NCBI GenBank assembly: GCA_905210995.1
Contig: CAJLZE010000006.1
Coordinates: forward strand, 1-47,224
DNA: 47,224 nt
DNA from: an uncultured Anaerotruncus sp.
Lineage (GTDB): Bacteria > Bacillota > Clostridia > Oscillospirales > CAG-272
Reading direction: 5' to 3'
Shown: one piece after another, positions 7,601-15,571 of the stretch
Position numbering within the stretch: the stretch's first letter is position 1
Layout: each line of letters opens with the position of its first letter
Program-made: the position numbers and the translations under genes
Notes under the pieces: model-generated
Seen by the model: only the letters and a program-made list of their open reading frames with translations
The model's database searches: none
What the model was told of the DNA's origin: nothing

Positions 7601-7735
7601 TCAATAGGACAGTTGTTTTCTGCCTTTGGCGCGTCTTCTCTTCAGTACGTGTCTTCCGTTCAGCGTTCTCATTCTCTTTCTGAAGCCGTGCTCCTTCTGA
7701 CGCTGACGCTTTTTGGGCTGATAAGTTCTGAGCAT
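7601..7735 (-). CDS. rpmH: 50S ribosomal protein L34
   Basis: The 44-residue product is unmistakable L34: MLRTYQPKKRQRQKEHGFRK, then the basic LKRRRAKGRKQLSY end. The ATG follows GGGAGGTG by the right distance. A longer open frame upstream is not needed. It is the first gene of the minus-strand cluster and has a consensus promoter 80-110 bases upstream. In many bacteria dnaA lies directly upstream of rpmH; here a phosphoribosyltransferase gene does. Confidence 0.98.
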   Translation of the reverse strand: MLRTYQPKKRQRQKEHGFRKRMRTLNGRHVLKRRRAKGRKQLSY

Positions 7736-7818
7736 TTCTTGCACCTCCCTCGAATGTATTATCCGGAAGCTTTGATCGGATACTGCCGGCAATACACCGA
7801 CACACAATAACACCGTAT

Positions 7819-7848
7819 ATTATAATATATATCCGCCTGTTTTGTCAA
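7819..7848 (-). promoter_or_regulatory. Promoter of rpmH
   Basis: A perfect TTGACA (7848-7843) and a perfect TATAAT (7824-7819) are separated by 18 bases on the minus strand, in an AT-rich stretch. Confidence 0.85.
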
Positions 7849-7948
7849 GTGAAAAATAAAAAATTTCCGCATTTTATCCCGATTTTGCCGCGTTCGCGCC
7901 CATGTTTACCGTGCGGACGAATATTCGCGCACGATAATTGATATTTTC

Positions 7949-7977
7949 TTGACTATTTGCCCGTTTTGCGGTATAAT
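7949..7977 (+). promoter_or_regulatory. Promoter of the phosphoribosyltransferase gene
   Basis: TTGACT (7949-7954), a 17-base spacer and TATAAT (7972-7977) lie 68 bases ahead of the chosen start. Confidence 0.85.
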
Positions 7978-8044
7978 AATCTTTGTTAAAAAAACACATG
8001 CGCGCGGCACGCCGCACGCAGTGAAAAACCGGAGGACACTGGCA

Positions 8045-8605
8045 ATGCAGCAGTATTACAAAATGAAGATCGCGGGACTTGACCGCGCGCTTCCGCTCTG
8101 CCCGCTCAACGAACACGTCTATATCGGCGCTTTCATCATATTCGGAGACCCCGAGCTTACCACAGCCTGCGCAAAAGCGCTGCTTGACCGCGCTCCCGAA
8201 TACGATTACATAATCACCGCCGAGGCAAAGGGCATTCCGCTCGCGCACGAGATGGCGCGTCTTGCGGGCAATCAGAGATATTTCGTCGCCCGCAAGGGCC
8301 CGAAGCTCTATATGACCGGCGTACTTGAGGTCGAGGATCATTCGATATCCACCGCTCACGCCCAAAAGCTCTGCCTCGACACCGCCGACGCGGAGCTCAT
8401 GAAAGGCAAGCGCATACTCATAGTTGACGACGTTATATCGACAGGCGGCTCTCTCCACGCGCTCGAAAAGCTCGTCACCGAGGCAGGCGGCAACATCTGC
8501 GGGCGCATGGCGATTCTCGCCGAGGGCGACGCGCAGAGCCGCGACGATCTCATTTACCTCGAAAAGCTCCCCCTCTTCAACGAAAAGGGCGAGATAATAG
8601 GATAA
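8045..8605 (+). CDS. Adenine phosphoribosyltransferase-like protein
   Basis: This is a type I phosphoribosyltransferase of 186 residues. The PRPP-binding motif is ILIVDDVISTGGS, with the two acidic residues and the TGG loop. An upstream DYIITAEAKGIPLAHEMAR loop is typical of adenine phosphoribosyltransferase relatives, and it ends in the YFVARKGPKLYM segment. The nucleobase accepted is not certain; a salvage role in purine metabolism is the best guess. The ATG follows GGAGG by nine bases. It is monocistronic, with its own consensus promoter and a strong hairpin behind it. It is divergent from rpmH. Confidence 0.85.
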   Translation: MQQYYKMKIAGLDRALPLCPLNEHVYIGAFIIFGDPELTTACAKALLDRAPEYDYIITAEAKGIPLAHEMARLAGNQRYFVARKGPKLYMTGVLEVEDHSISTAHAQKLCLDTADAELMKGKRILIVDDVISTGGSLHALEKLVTEAGGNICGRMAILAEGDAQSRDDLIYLEKLPLFNEKGEIIG

Positions 8606-8654
8606 CACGGGATCGACTGCGGCAAAGACCGCACCGCGTCGTGATATACGGCAT

Positions 8655-8680
8655 GGGCTGACGCACAAATGCGTCAGCCC
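8655..8680. terminator. Terminator between convergent genes
   Basis: GGGCTGACGCA pairs perfectly over 11 bp with TGCGTCAGCCC around the loop CAAA. It lies between the phosphoribosyltransferase and esterase genes, which converge. The T-tract (GTTTCCG) is short. Confidence 0.7.
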
Positions 8681-8700
8681 GTTTCCGTATGACAGAACAG

Positions 8701-9462
8701 TTATTTCAGCTTTTTCTCAAGGAAGAAATCAAGCGCCGGGACGATATTGTCCTCCCAAAACTTCCAACTGTGGCTTCCCGCCGACTCGGTGAACCTGAAA
8801 TCGAACCCGCAGCCCTCGATCCTGCGACAGAAGTCGATGTTCGAGCTATAAAGCATATCCTCGGTTCCGCATGCCGCAAAGAGGCGCGGACGTTGCGCGT
8901 CGGGATGCTCGCGGTATCGGTCGAGCAGATACATAAGGTCACTGTCGGTGCCGCGTGCGGATGATGCGAAATCCTCGCCCCATATTGCGGTCGCCTCGTT
9001 TTTCCACGGGCAGTCGTCAAGGCGCGCGATTATGTCAAGGCAGCCGGAGAGCGACGCCGCTGCGGAGTACTGCTCCGGCTTTGTGAGCGCCAGTCTGAAC
9101 GCTCCGTAGCCGCCCATCGAAAGCCCCGCGACAAATGTGCGCTCGCGGCGGCGGCTGAGGCGAAAGACCTTGCGGGTGTAGTTTACCAGCTCCTCTGAGA
9201 CGAACGTATAATGCTTTTTGCCGTACTTCATATCGGTATAAAAGCCGTTTTCGCCGTCGGGCATGACTATTGCCAGACGCCGCTCGGCAGCATATCTCTC
9301 GATATTCGACTTGCGGCACCACGACGTGTGGTCGCCGTGCATTCCGTGAAGAAGATATACAGTCGGGATATCCTCCTCGGCGCAGCCCTCGGGCAAAACG
9401 ATGTTCACAGCCGTCTCCTGCGAAAGCACCGTCGAGCGAAAGTTTACCGTTATAAGTGCCAT
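8701..9462 (-). CDS. Esterase D/tributyrin-esterase family alpha/beta hydrolase
   Basis: The 253-residue alpha/beta hydrolase has VYLLHGMHGDHTSW (oxyanion region), the nucleophile elbow GLSMGGYGAF, an acid candidate in ACGTEDMLY and the catalytic His in GSHSWKFWED. This matches the esterase D group (tributyrin esterase, S-formylglutathione hydrolase relatives). No signal peptide is present, so it probably acts in the cytoplasm on small acyl esters or glycan-linked acetyl or feruloyl groups. The ATG follows GGAAGG. It lies 19 bases downstream of an RNHCP-domain gene and is presumably co-transcribed with it. Confidence 0.88.
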   Translation of the reverse strand: MALITVNFRSTVLSQETAVNIVLPEGCAEEDIPTVYLLHGMHGDHTSWCRKSNIERYAAERRLAIVMPDGENGFYTDMKYGKKHYTFVSEELVNYTRKVFRLSRRRERTFVAGLSMGGYGAFRLALTKPEQYSAAASLSGCLDIIARLDDCPWKNEATAIWGEDFASSARGTDSDLMYLLDRYREHPDAQRPRLFAACGTEDMLYSSNIDFCRRIEGCGFDFRFTESAGSHSWKFWEDNIVPALDFFLEKKLK

Positions 9463-9481
9463 TGTGAAAATTTCCTTCCCT

Positions 9482-9832
9482 TTATTTTATATTGTTGCCT
9501 GATACGCCGCTTTTGGCGGTGAGCGCGATGATGAGCTCAAGATCGTCCGGCTGCACCTTTGCCTCATGCGCCGTGCGGCAGCGTTTTATCGCACCGCACT
9601 TCACGCAGCGGTGAGTGATGATATAGCCACGCCGCGCATCGGGCTCGGCGTATATCGGCTCCATTTCGCCGCCGCATTCGCAGGCGCGGTCGCCCGGATT
9701 TTCATCAACGTGCAGCGACCACAGGCAGAACGGGCAGTGGTTGCGTGAGGTATAGCCGAGCGGCTCGACCTTTTTGCCGCAGTGCGCACAGACGAATCCC
9801 GAATCGTTTTTTGAAAAACGCTTGCTCTCCAT
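9482..9832 (-). CDS. RNHCP-domain zinc-ribbon protein
   Basis: The 116-residue protein carries the RNHCP domain: a CAHCG pair, then SRNHCPFCLWSLHVDENPGD, then CECGGEMEPI and HRCVKCG. The eight Cys pairs fit one or two zinc ribbons. The biochemical function of this family is unknown. The ATG start at 9832 is preferred; a GTG seven codons earlier is possible but lacks a better ribosome site. It precedes the esterase gene in an apparent two-gene operon. Confidence 0.85.
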   Translation of the reverse strand: MESKRFSKNDSGFVCAHCGKKVEPLGYTSRNHCPFCLWSLHVDENPGDRACECGGEMEPIYAEPDARRGYIITHRCVKCGAIKRCRTAHEAKVQPDDLELIIALTAKSGVSGNNIK

Positions 9833-9854
9833 TCCGGAGCGCCCCCTTCCCACG

Positions 9855-9885
9855 CGCTTTTTTTACAAAAAAAGCGTGTTTTTTT
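9855..9885. other. A/T-stem hairpin with following T-run
   Basis: CGCTTTTTTT and AAAAAAAGCG form a 10-bp stem around the two bases AC (9855-9876), followed by TGTTTTTTT on the plus strand. It lies in the divergent region between the RNHCP gene and zapA. There is no plus-strand gene upstream for it to terminate. Confidence 0.6.
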
Positions 9886-10068
9886 GCATACGGTACTTTA
9901 TTCCCGCAGCTTTTTATTGTATAATAATTATGTATGATCGAATACGGACCGCACCGGCTCACGCCGGCACGCCGCTTCATATTATACAATATTCCGCCCG
10001 TATAATCAACCCGCGCCGCAAAAAAAGTGCGCGGTCGGGCACATATCGGGAAAGGTACGGTGAAATAC

Positions 10069-10494
10069 ATGGCGCTGAAGCAAAGATATACCGTTACGGT
10101 GGCGGGGTACGAGATGAACGTACGCTCGGACAACACGCCCGCAGAGGTAGAGGAGATCGTCGGCGCGCTTGACCGCGGCATACGCGACGTCTGCGCCCGC
10201 AACCGAAACCTGCCGCGCAACGAGGCGATAATCCTTTGCGCCCTTGACGCATATTCCGAAAAAAGAAAGGCGCAGCAGCGCGTGCGCGAGCTTGAAAACG
10301 AGCTTTACGGCGGCGACGGGAAATTCTCACGCCTCGAACGTGAAAACGAGCTTCTGCGCGCATACATCGAACGCCGCACACAGGCGGCAAAGGCAGATGC
10401 CGCCGGCAAAGCTGCCGGCGAAGCCGATATCAAGGACGACGGCGATATGCCGACGGACGGCGGCACAGACGGCTCGGGAGACATATCAAGATGA
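10069..10494 (+). CDS. zapA: Cell division protein ZapA
   Basis: ZapA binds FtsZ and bundles its filaments at the division ring. The 141-residue protein opens with the typical RYTVTVAGYEMNVRSDNTP and a VEEIVGALDRGIRDV helix. An ILCALDAYSE helix and a long coiled coil (about residues 65-105) follow. The last 30 residues are low-complexity Asp/Gly/Ala. The ATG is 14 codons into the open frame; AAAGG and GGTG lie upstream. Its stop overlaps the start of the U32 gene (ATGA), a pairing that recurs in Clostridia. Confidence 0.88.
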   Translation: MALKQRYTVTVAGYEMNVRSDNTPAEVEEIVGALDRGIRDVCARNRNLPRNEAIILCALDAYSEKRKAQQRVRELENELYGGDGKFSRLERENELLRAYIERRTQAAKADAAGKAAGEADIKDDGDMPTDGGTDGSGDISR

Positions 10495-12263
10495 CCCGTG
10501 ACGGTCGGCTCCCCGAGCTTCTGGCTCCCGCGGGATCGCCCGAGGCGTTGCGCGCGGCTGTAGAGGGCGGAGCCGACGCGGTGTATTTCGGCGCCTCCGG
10601 CTTCAATGCGCGTGCGGGAGCGCGAAACTTTTCGGATACCGAGCTGCGCCGCGCGGTCGAATTCTGCCACGGGCGCGGTGTGCGCGTGTATCTGACGCTC
10701 AACACGCTGATATACGACCGCGAGCTGCGAGATTATCTTGCCGCCGCCGAGACGGCATATCTTGCCGGTGTTGACGCGCTGATAGTCGCCGACATCGGCG
10801 GCGCCGCGGCTCTGCGGCGGACGTTTCCCGATCTGCCTCTTCACGCATCCACGCAGATGTCGGGGCATTCGGTCGGCTGTGCCAAGGAGCTTGCCTCGCT
10901 CGGTTTCGAGCGCATGGTGCTGGCGCGCGAAATGAGCTTTGCCGACATTGCCGGGTTCACACGCACCTCGCCCATAGAGGCCGAGGTGTTCATTCACGGT
11001 GCGCTCTGCGTATGTCACTCGGGGCAGTGCCTGTTTTCGTCAATGGTCGGTGGACGCTCGGGCAACCGCGGCGAATGCGCACAGCCCTGCCGCCTTCCGT
11101 ACAACGGCGGCAAATATCCGCTATCGCTGAAGGATAACTGCCTTGCGGGGCATATCCCCGAGCTTATCGACGCGCACGTTGCGTCGTTGAAAATAGAAGG
11201 GCGAATGAAGGGACCCGACTATGTAGGTCCCGTGACGGCGGTCTACCGCCGTCTGCTCGACGGGCACCGTGCGGCGACGCCCGAGGAGATCGGATATCTT
11301 GCGGAGATATTTTCGCGCTCGGGCTTTACCGATGCGTATTTTACCGGGAACATCTCTCACGCAATGCTCGGCACGCGCACCGAAGCCGACAAGCGCCGCT
11401 CTGCCGGGCGCACCGTGCCGTATGAAACGAAGCGTGGCCTTCCCGCCGTTGCCGTTCCATCGCGTGCGCACAAAGCCGATGAATATCTGCCGGTAAAGCC
11501 GCATAATAAACCTGTGAAGCGCCGCACGGCATATATGCACAGCGTCGCTCAGCTCACTCCCGCAGCGCGGAAATATTTTGATATCTGTTATCTGCCGCTC
11601 GCCGCTGCCGCGGACGTCGCTCCAGGCGCGGACGGCGAGTGCTTCATCGGCGCGGCGCTGCCGCCCGTGATATACGATTCCGATCTGCCGGAGATACGCC
11701 GCAGCCTTGAAAAAGCAGCGGGGAGGGGCATACGCGACCTGCTTATCGGGAATATCGGGCACCTCGGCCTTGCGCGCGAGGCGGGAATGATACCGCACGG
11801 CGACTTCAGGCTCAATATCTGCAACCGCGAGAGCGCGGCGGCGATCGAGGGGCTGGGCTTTCGCGACTTCATCCTCTCGCCCGAGCTGACGCTGCCGCGT
11901 CTGCGCGACATAGGCGGGCAGTCGCTTGCCGTAGTGTACGGCAGGATACCGCTTATGGTGACCGAAAAATGCGCCGGCAAGGAATGCGGCGGCTGCCGCG
12001 CCTGCACCGCGGGCAAAAATCAACTCACAGACCGCCGCGGAGCACGCTTTCCCGTGCTGCGTGAATGGCGGCACCGCTCACTGATAGTCAACAGCCTGCC
12101 GACGTCCATGTCGGACAGGCAGAAGGCGCTTGCCGAGTACGGCGTGCGCGGTCAGCATTTCATATTCACCGTCGAAACGCCGCAGAACGTCGATGCGGTC
12201 ATACGCGCGTATTCGACAGGCACGCCGCTGCCCGGCGAATGCCGCCGCATTGCCGTAAAATAA
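10491..12263 (+). CDS. U32 family peptidase-like protein (RNA hydroxylase-type)
   Basis: The 590-residue protein begins with ELLAPAGSPEALRAAVEGGA and contains the U32 signature EVFIHGALCVCHSGQCLFSS followed by GNRGECAQPCR. Those Cys residues are iron-sulfur ligands in the characterised members RlhA, TrhP and UbiU/V, which hydroxylate RNA or quinones. A true peptidase role is doubtful for this family. A second Cys cluster (EKCAGKECGGCRAC) lies near residue 490. The length with its extra C-terminal domain matches the long U32 subgroup. It is translationally coupled to zapA. Confidence 0.9.
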   Translation: MTRDGRLPELLAPAGSPEALRAAVEGGADAVYFGASGFNARAGARNFSDTELRRAVEFCHGRGVRVYLTLNTLIYDRELRDYLAAAETAYLAGVDALIVADIGGAAALRRTFPDLPLHASTQMSGHSVGCAKELASLGFERMVLAREMSFADIAGFTRTSPIEAEVFIHGALCVCHSGQCLFSSMVGGRSGNRGECAQPCRLPYNGGKYPLSLKDNCLAGHIPELIDAHVASLKIEGRMKGPDYVGPVTAVYRRLLDGHRAATPEEIGYLAEIFSRSGFTDAYFTGNISHAMLGTRTEADKRRSAGRTVPYETKRGLPAVAVPSRAHKADEYLPVKPHNKPVKRRTAYMHSVAQLTPAARKYFDICYLPLAAAADVAPGADGECFIGAALPPVIYDSDLPEIRRSLEKAAGRGIRDLLIGNIGHLGLAREAGMIPHGDFRLNICNRESAAAIEGLGFRDFILSPELTLPRLRDIGGQSLAVVYGRIPLMVTEKCAGKECGGCRACTAGKNQLTDRRGARFPVLREWRHRSLIVNSLPTSMSDRQKALAEYGVRGQHFIFTVETPQNVDAVIRAYSTGTPLPGECRRIAVK

Positions 12264-12286
12264 CCGAAAGGCATAAGGGAGACAAA

Positions 12287-13267
12287 ATGAGTTCAGGATT
12301 CAAAAGCTTTACCGACGGGATAGCGATATTCCTTGTCGTTTTGATAGCGATCTACCTTCTGACGGGCATAATCAAGGCGGACAACCCCAAGGGCGAGCCG
12401 CTGACACTGAAGGACAAGGTAATGAAGGTGTTCGACACCGCCGCATACCGCTCATACATCAGCATAATGCTTTTGCTGATCTTCTCGGCGGCGACCGGAA
12501 TAATACTCAGGCGGCTGCCGTGGCTCGCAGTGCTCACCGCGTCGCTCACGCTCACCTTCGAGCTTTATCTTCTCACCTGCCGTATGCTGCCGAAATATCC
12601 GACAGGCGTCATCCTCTTTACCGCGGCACACCTCGGCGGAGCCGTGGCATATGCCGCATACTGCGACAGAAAAGGCTCAACGCGTCTCGCCTGCGCGGCG
12701 AGCGGCGGAGTCGTCGGACTCTTCGGTGCAGGCTTTGCGGCATATGTTGCGGTGCTTGCGGGGCGCGTCGCCTCATGCGCCGATACTTCCGCAGCGCTTC
12801 AAAAATACGGTCTTACGCTTTCCGATGCCGTGCGCCCGATACGGGGAGCCGTGGATAGGATATACTCCGTTCTTCACTCCGAGGGCGGCTCGGCTGCGCG
12901 TCTGCTTTCCGAGGATTACACCAACTCGCTCGGCAGAGCCGGTGTCGGTCCGACATTCTACGCCTCGGTCGAGGGCGGGCAGCTCGGTACCTACATGGGC
13001 GTATGCATTATGTTCTTCGGTGTCGCGGTGCTCGCTTTCGCGATCTCGGGCATGGGATACCGCCGTCTTTCGTTTGCGCTCTCCTGCGTGCCCGTCGCGG
13101 TCGTTTCCGTTATGCTCGCCAACGAAAAGCTGAGCGCGGGAGGGATAGTCCTGCTCGCCGCCGCAGTGATAAGCCTTGTGTGCTTTGCCGCCGCGGAAGT
13201 CACGCAGACACATCCCGAAGAGACCGAAAAAAACGGTATCGGCACAGCCGCAGACATCTGCGGATGA
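12287..13267 (+). CDS. Unknown eight-helix membrane protein
   Basis: I do not recognise this 326-residue protein. It has about eight transmembrane segments. The first is near residues 10-28 and the last four include FGVAVLAFAISG and VLLAAAVISLVCFAAAE. A roughly 65-residue hydrophilic segment between helices 5 and 6 (starting near SCADTSAALQKYG) lacks known motifs. The ATG follows AAGGGAGA. It is 23 bases behind the U32 gene and ends before a strong terminator, so it closes the zapA-U32 operon. A link to cell division or to U32 chemistry is only guilt by association. Confidence 0.75.
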   Translation: MSSGFKSFTDGIAIFLVVLIAIYLLTGIIKADNPKGEPLTLKDKVMKVFDTAAYRSYISIMLLLIFSAATGIILRRLPWLAVLTASLTLTFELYLLTCRMLPKYPTGVILFTAAHLGGAVAYAAYCDRKGSTRLACAASGGVVGLFGAGFAAYVAVLAGRVASCADTSAALQKYGLTLSDAVRPIRGAVDRIYSVLHSEGGSAARLLSEDYTNSLGRAGVGPTFYASVEGGQLGTYMGVCIMFFGVAVLAFAISGMGYRRLSFALSCVPVAVVSVMLANEKLSAGGIVLLAAAVISLVCFAAAEVTQTHPEETEKNGIGTAADICG

Positions 13268-13292
13268 CTGCGGAGACCGCGGATATTACGCA

Positions 13293-13340
13293 AAAAGCTC
13301 TCCGCCGCGCTGACTTTTGCCAGCGCGGCGGAGAGCTTTT
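13293..13340. terminator. Bidirectional intrinsic terminator, 20-bp stem
   Basis: AAAAGCTCTCCGCCGCGCTG pairs perfectly with its complement around an eight-base loop. It has A-runs on one side and T-runs on the other, and ends both the zapA operon (plus) and the TM2-protein gene (minus). Confidence 0.92.
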
Positions 13341-13383
13341 GTTCTTATCGGAACGGTTGCGATGAGTGACAGATCAGCGTTTA

Positions 13384-13770
13384 TCAGTCGCCGAGCGGAA
13401 CACCGTTTGCGTCGGCAGTGTAGCCTTCCTTACCGGTGAGATAGAATATTCCCTCGATAAGACCCCAGATCTCCATGGGAACGGCGCCGAAGCCGCAGGT
13501 CAGAAGAGAGACCAGAAGCTGAATGAGCGCGCGCTTTGTGAAGCCGAGATAGAAGTTGTGCACGCCGAGACCGCCGAGGAATATGCCGAGAAGACCTGCG
13601 GCAAGCTTGGATTTACGCGCAGCATTCTGGGGGGCGGGCTGGGGCTGGGGCTGAGGCTGAGCCTGCTGAGTTTCGGCATTCTGAGTGCCTTCGCTTGCAA
13701 CGGGAGCGCCGCAGTTGGGGCAGAAAGCCGCACCGTCCTGAAGCTGTGTACCGCAATTTTTGCAGAACAT
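13384..13770 (-). CDS. Zinc-ribbon and TM2-domain protein
   Basis: The 128-residue protein starts with a zinc ribbon (FCKNCGTQLQDGAAFCPNCG). A Gln/Pro linker made of PQ repeats (residues 35-46) follows. A TM2 domain comes next: KLAAGLLGIFLGGLGVHNFY, FTKRALIQLLVSLLT and a second helix containing EIWGLIEGIFYL. TM2 proteins are small two-helix membrane proteins of unclear function. The ATG follows AAGGAGGA. It stands alone with its own consensus promoter. Confidence 0.9.
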   Translation of the reverse strand: MFCKNCGTQLQDGAAFCPNCGAPVASEGTQNAETQQAQPQPQPQPAPQNAARKSKLAAGLLGIFLGGLGVHNFYLGFTKRALIQLLVSLLTCGFGAVPMEIWGLIEGIFYLTGKEGYTADANGVPLGD

Positions 13771-13837
13771 GAGTGTGTCCTCCTTGATGTTTGTTATCGC
13801 AGGCAGCGGATCGTCTCACCGCCGCCCGGTTGAATGT

Positions 13838-13866
13838 ATTATATCATATGAACCCCTTACGGTCAA
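13838..13866 (-). promoter_or_regulatory. Promoter of the TM2-domain gene
   Basis: TTGACC (13866-13861), a 17-base spacer and TATAAT (13843-13838) lie on the minus strand, 68 bases upstream of the start. Confidence 0.85.
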
Positions 13867-14040
13867 TATTTTTTTAACGTCGGGTAAAATTTTTTCGCAT
13901 CTCCGTATTTCGACAGAACAGGTCGCGGCGAAATGCGAGAGAGCGCCGACGGAAAACAGGATCCGATAAGCCGCCGTCGGAGCCGGCATAGATCCCGATC
14001 GCGGGAGGAGCGACCTCGGACTCCGTCCGGGGCTCTGCCC

Positions 14041-14236
14041 GGCTCACCCTCCCCTACGGCTACGAACGTATAGTACGATATGAATCGACACCCCGGCGAG
14101 GAAACCGAACTTATAAATCCGATATAAACTATATATAGGGATCGCTGTTCACTCAGGTTAAGACGCGCTGCGCGCGTCTTAACTCGGCGAGGGAACCGAA
14201 CTTATAAATCTGATATAAACTATATTCCGAGCCTAT
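14041..14236. repeat. Dispersed hairpin repeat, copy C (double)
   Basis: The 543 gene-free bases between the TM2 and pfp starts are largely repeat. Positions 14047-14083 match the window start. Two tandem family units follow, each beginning GGAAACCGAACTTATAAATC or close to it, with cores at about 14111-14145 and 14204-14236 (ATCTGATATAAACTATATTC). Between them is a perfect 12-bp hairpin (GTTAAGACGCGC, loop TGC, 14157-14183). The end of the second unit merges with the pfp -35 box. Bases 13871-14040 show no feature I can name. Confidence 0.7.
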
Positions 14237-14264
14237 TGACAACACCGCCTCAATAGGGTAAAAT
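14232..14264 (+). promoter_or_regulatory. Promoter of pfp with overlapping inverted repeat
   Basis: TTGACA (14236-14241), a 17-base spacer and TAAAAT (14259-14264). An inverted repeat, CCTATTG (14232-14238) with CAATAGG (14251-14257), spans the -35 and the spacer. The left arm is the end of the dispersed repeat unit. Confidence 0.8.
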
Positions 14265-14313
14265 AAAAGCAGAAACAAAGCCCGGCATCAGGACGGGCAG
14301 GAAAGGTATTAAA

Positions 14314-15555
14314 ATGAAAGAGCTTCACGGAAATATCGTCGTCGGCCAGTCGGGAGGCCCCACAGCCGCGATAAACGCGACACTTGCCGGGGTCATTCGC
14401 GGCGGACTTGACGGCATTTCAGCCGGGACCGTCGGCAAAATATACGGCATGAGGAACGGTGTTGAGGGACTTCTCGAGGAGCGTCTCGTTGACCTCGGCG
14501 CGCTGTTCGACACCGACGAAAAGCTGCGACGCCTTGAGCACACCCCCGCCGCAGCGCTCGGCTCCTGCCGCAAAAAACTCCCGCGCCACGGTGACGACCC
14601 CGCAGTGTACGAAAAGCTGCTTGCCATATTCAGAAAATACGACATCCGCTACTTTTTCTACATCGGCGGCAACGATTCGATGGACACCGCCGCCAAGCTT
14701 TCGGAGTACACCCGCACGCACGATTACGAAATGCGTATAATGGGCGTTCCCAAGACCATTGACAACGACCTTGTAGTGACCGACCACACCCCCGGCTTCG
14801 GCTCGGCGGCGAAATACATTGCCGTCACCATGCAGGAGATCATACGCGACTGCTCGGTATACACCCTCCCCGCAGTCACCATAGTTGAGATAATGGGACG
14901 CGACGCGGGCTGGCTCACTGCCGCCTCTGCGATCGGACGCGCCGTAAACGGCATCTCTCCCGACCTTGTTTATCTGCCCGAGCACCCGTTTGACCTCGAC
15001 GCCTTCTTTGCCCGCCTGCGCGAAAGACTTGCCGTGCACCCAGGCGTGGTCGTTGCGGTATCCGAGGGCATCCGCTTTGCCGACGGCAGATACGTCTGCG
15101 AGGGCGTGGACGTCGGAACGACCGACGTTTTCGGTCACAAGCAGCTCTCCGGCACCGGCAAGGCGCTTGAGCTTGCCGTGCGCGCCGAGATAGGCTGCAA
15201 GGTCCGCTCGGTCGAGCTGAATCTGCCGCAGAGATGCGCGGGGCATATCGCCTCGGCGCAGGACCTCACCGAATCGGTCGCGGTCGGCAGGGCTGCCGTG
15301 GCAGCCGCACGCGAGGGCGTGAGCAGAGAGATGATGACAATACTCCGCACCGAGGAGAACGGACATTACGCCTTTGAGATATCGCACTCGGATGTGTCGG
15401 AGATCGCCAACAAAATAAAGAGCGTGCCCGCGGAGTTCATAAACGCCGCAGGCGACGACGTGACCGACGAATGCTGCCGCTACCTGCTTCCGCTCATAAA
15501 GGGCGAGGCATACCCGGAGTACCGAGACGGCATTCCCGATTATGCCGTGATCTGA
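14314..15555 (+). CDS. pfp: 6-phosphofructokinase, pyrophosphate-dependent type
   Basis: Converts fructose 6-phosphate to the 1,6-bisphosphate. The 413-residue length and motifs place it in the PPi-type branch. These are VGQSGGPTAAINATLAG, YIGGNDSMDTAAKLSEY (ATP-type enzymes have GGDGS) and the substrate motif PKTIDNDLVVTDHTPGFGSA. MGRDAGWL follows in the expected place. The Asp after GGN corresponds to the residue that blocks ATP binding in PPi enzymes, so use of pyrophosphate is likely and the reaction would be reversible. The ATG follows AGGAAAGG. An SDR gene follows 16 bases later. Confidence 0.93.
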   Translation: MKELHGNIVVGQSGGPTAAINATLAGVIRGGLDGISAGTVGKIYGMRNGVEGLLEERLVDLGALFDTDEKLRRLEHTPAAALGSCRKKLPRHGDDPAVYEKLLAIFRKYDIRYFFYIGGNDSMDTAAKLSEYTRTHDYEMRIMGVPKTIDNDLVVTDHTPGFGSAAKYIAVTMQEIIRDCSVYTLPAVTIVEIMGRDAGWLTAASAIGRAVNGISPDLVYLPEHPFDLDAFFARLRERLAVHPGVVVAVSEGIRFADGRYVCEGVDVGTTDVFGHKQLSGTGKALELAVRAEIGCKVRSVELNLPQRCAGHIASAQDLTESVAVGRAAVAAAREGVSREMMTILRTEENGHYAFEISHSDVSEIANKIKSVPAEFINAAGDDVTDECCRYLLPLIKGEAYPEYRDGIPDYAVI

Positions 15556-15571
15556 AAGGATGGGGACCGAG

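Noticed and set aside
7416..8044. Replication origin beside rpmH
   Set aside because: I found no cluster of TTATCCACA-type boxes and no dnaA or dnaN; the AT-rich part is explained by two promoters.
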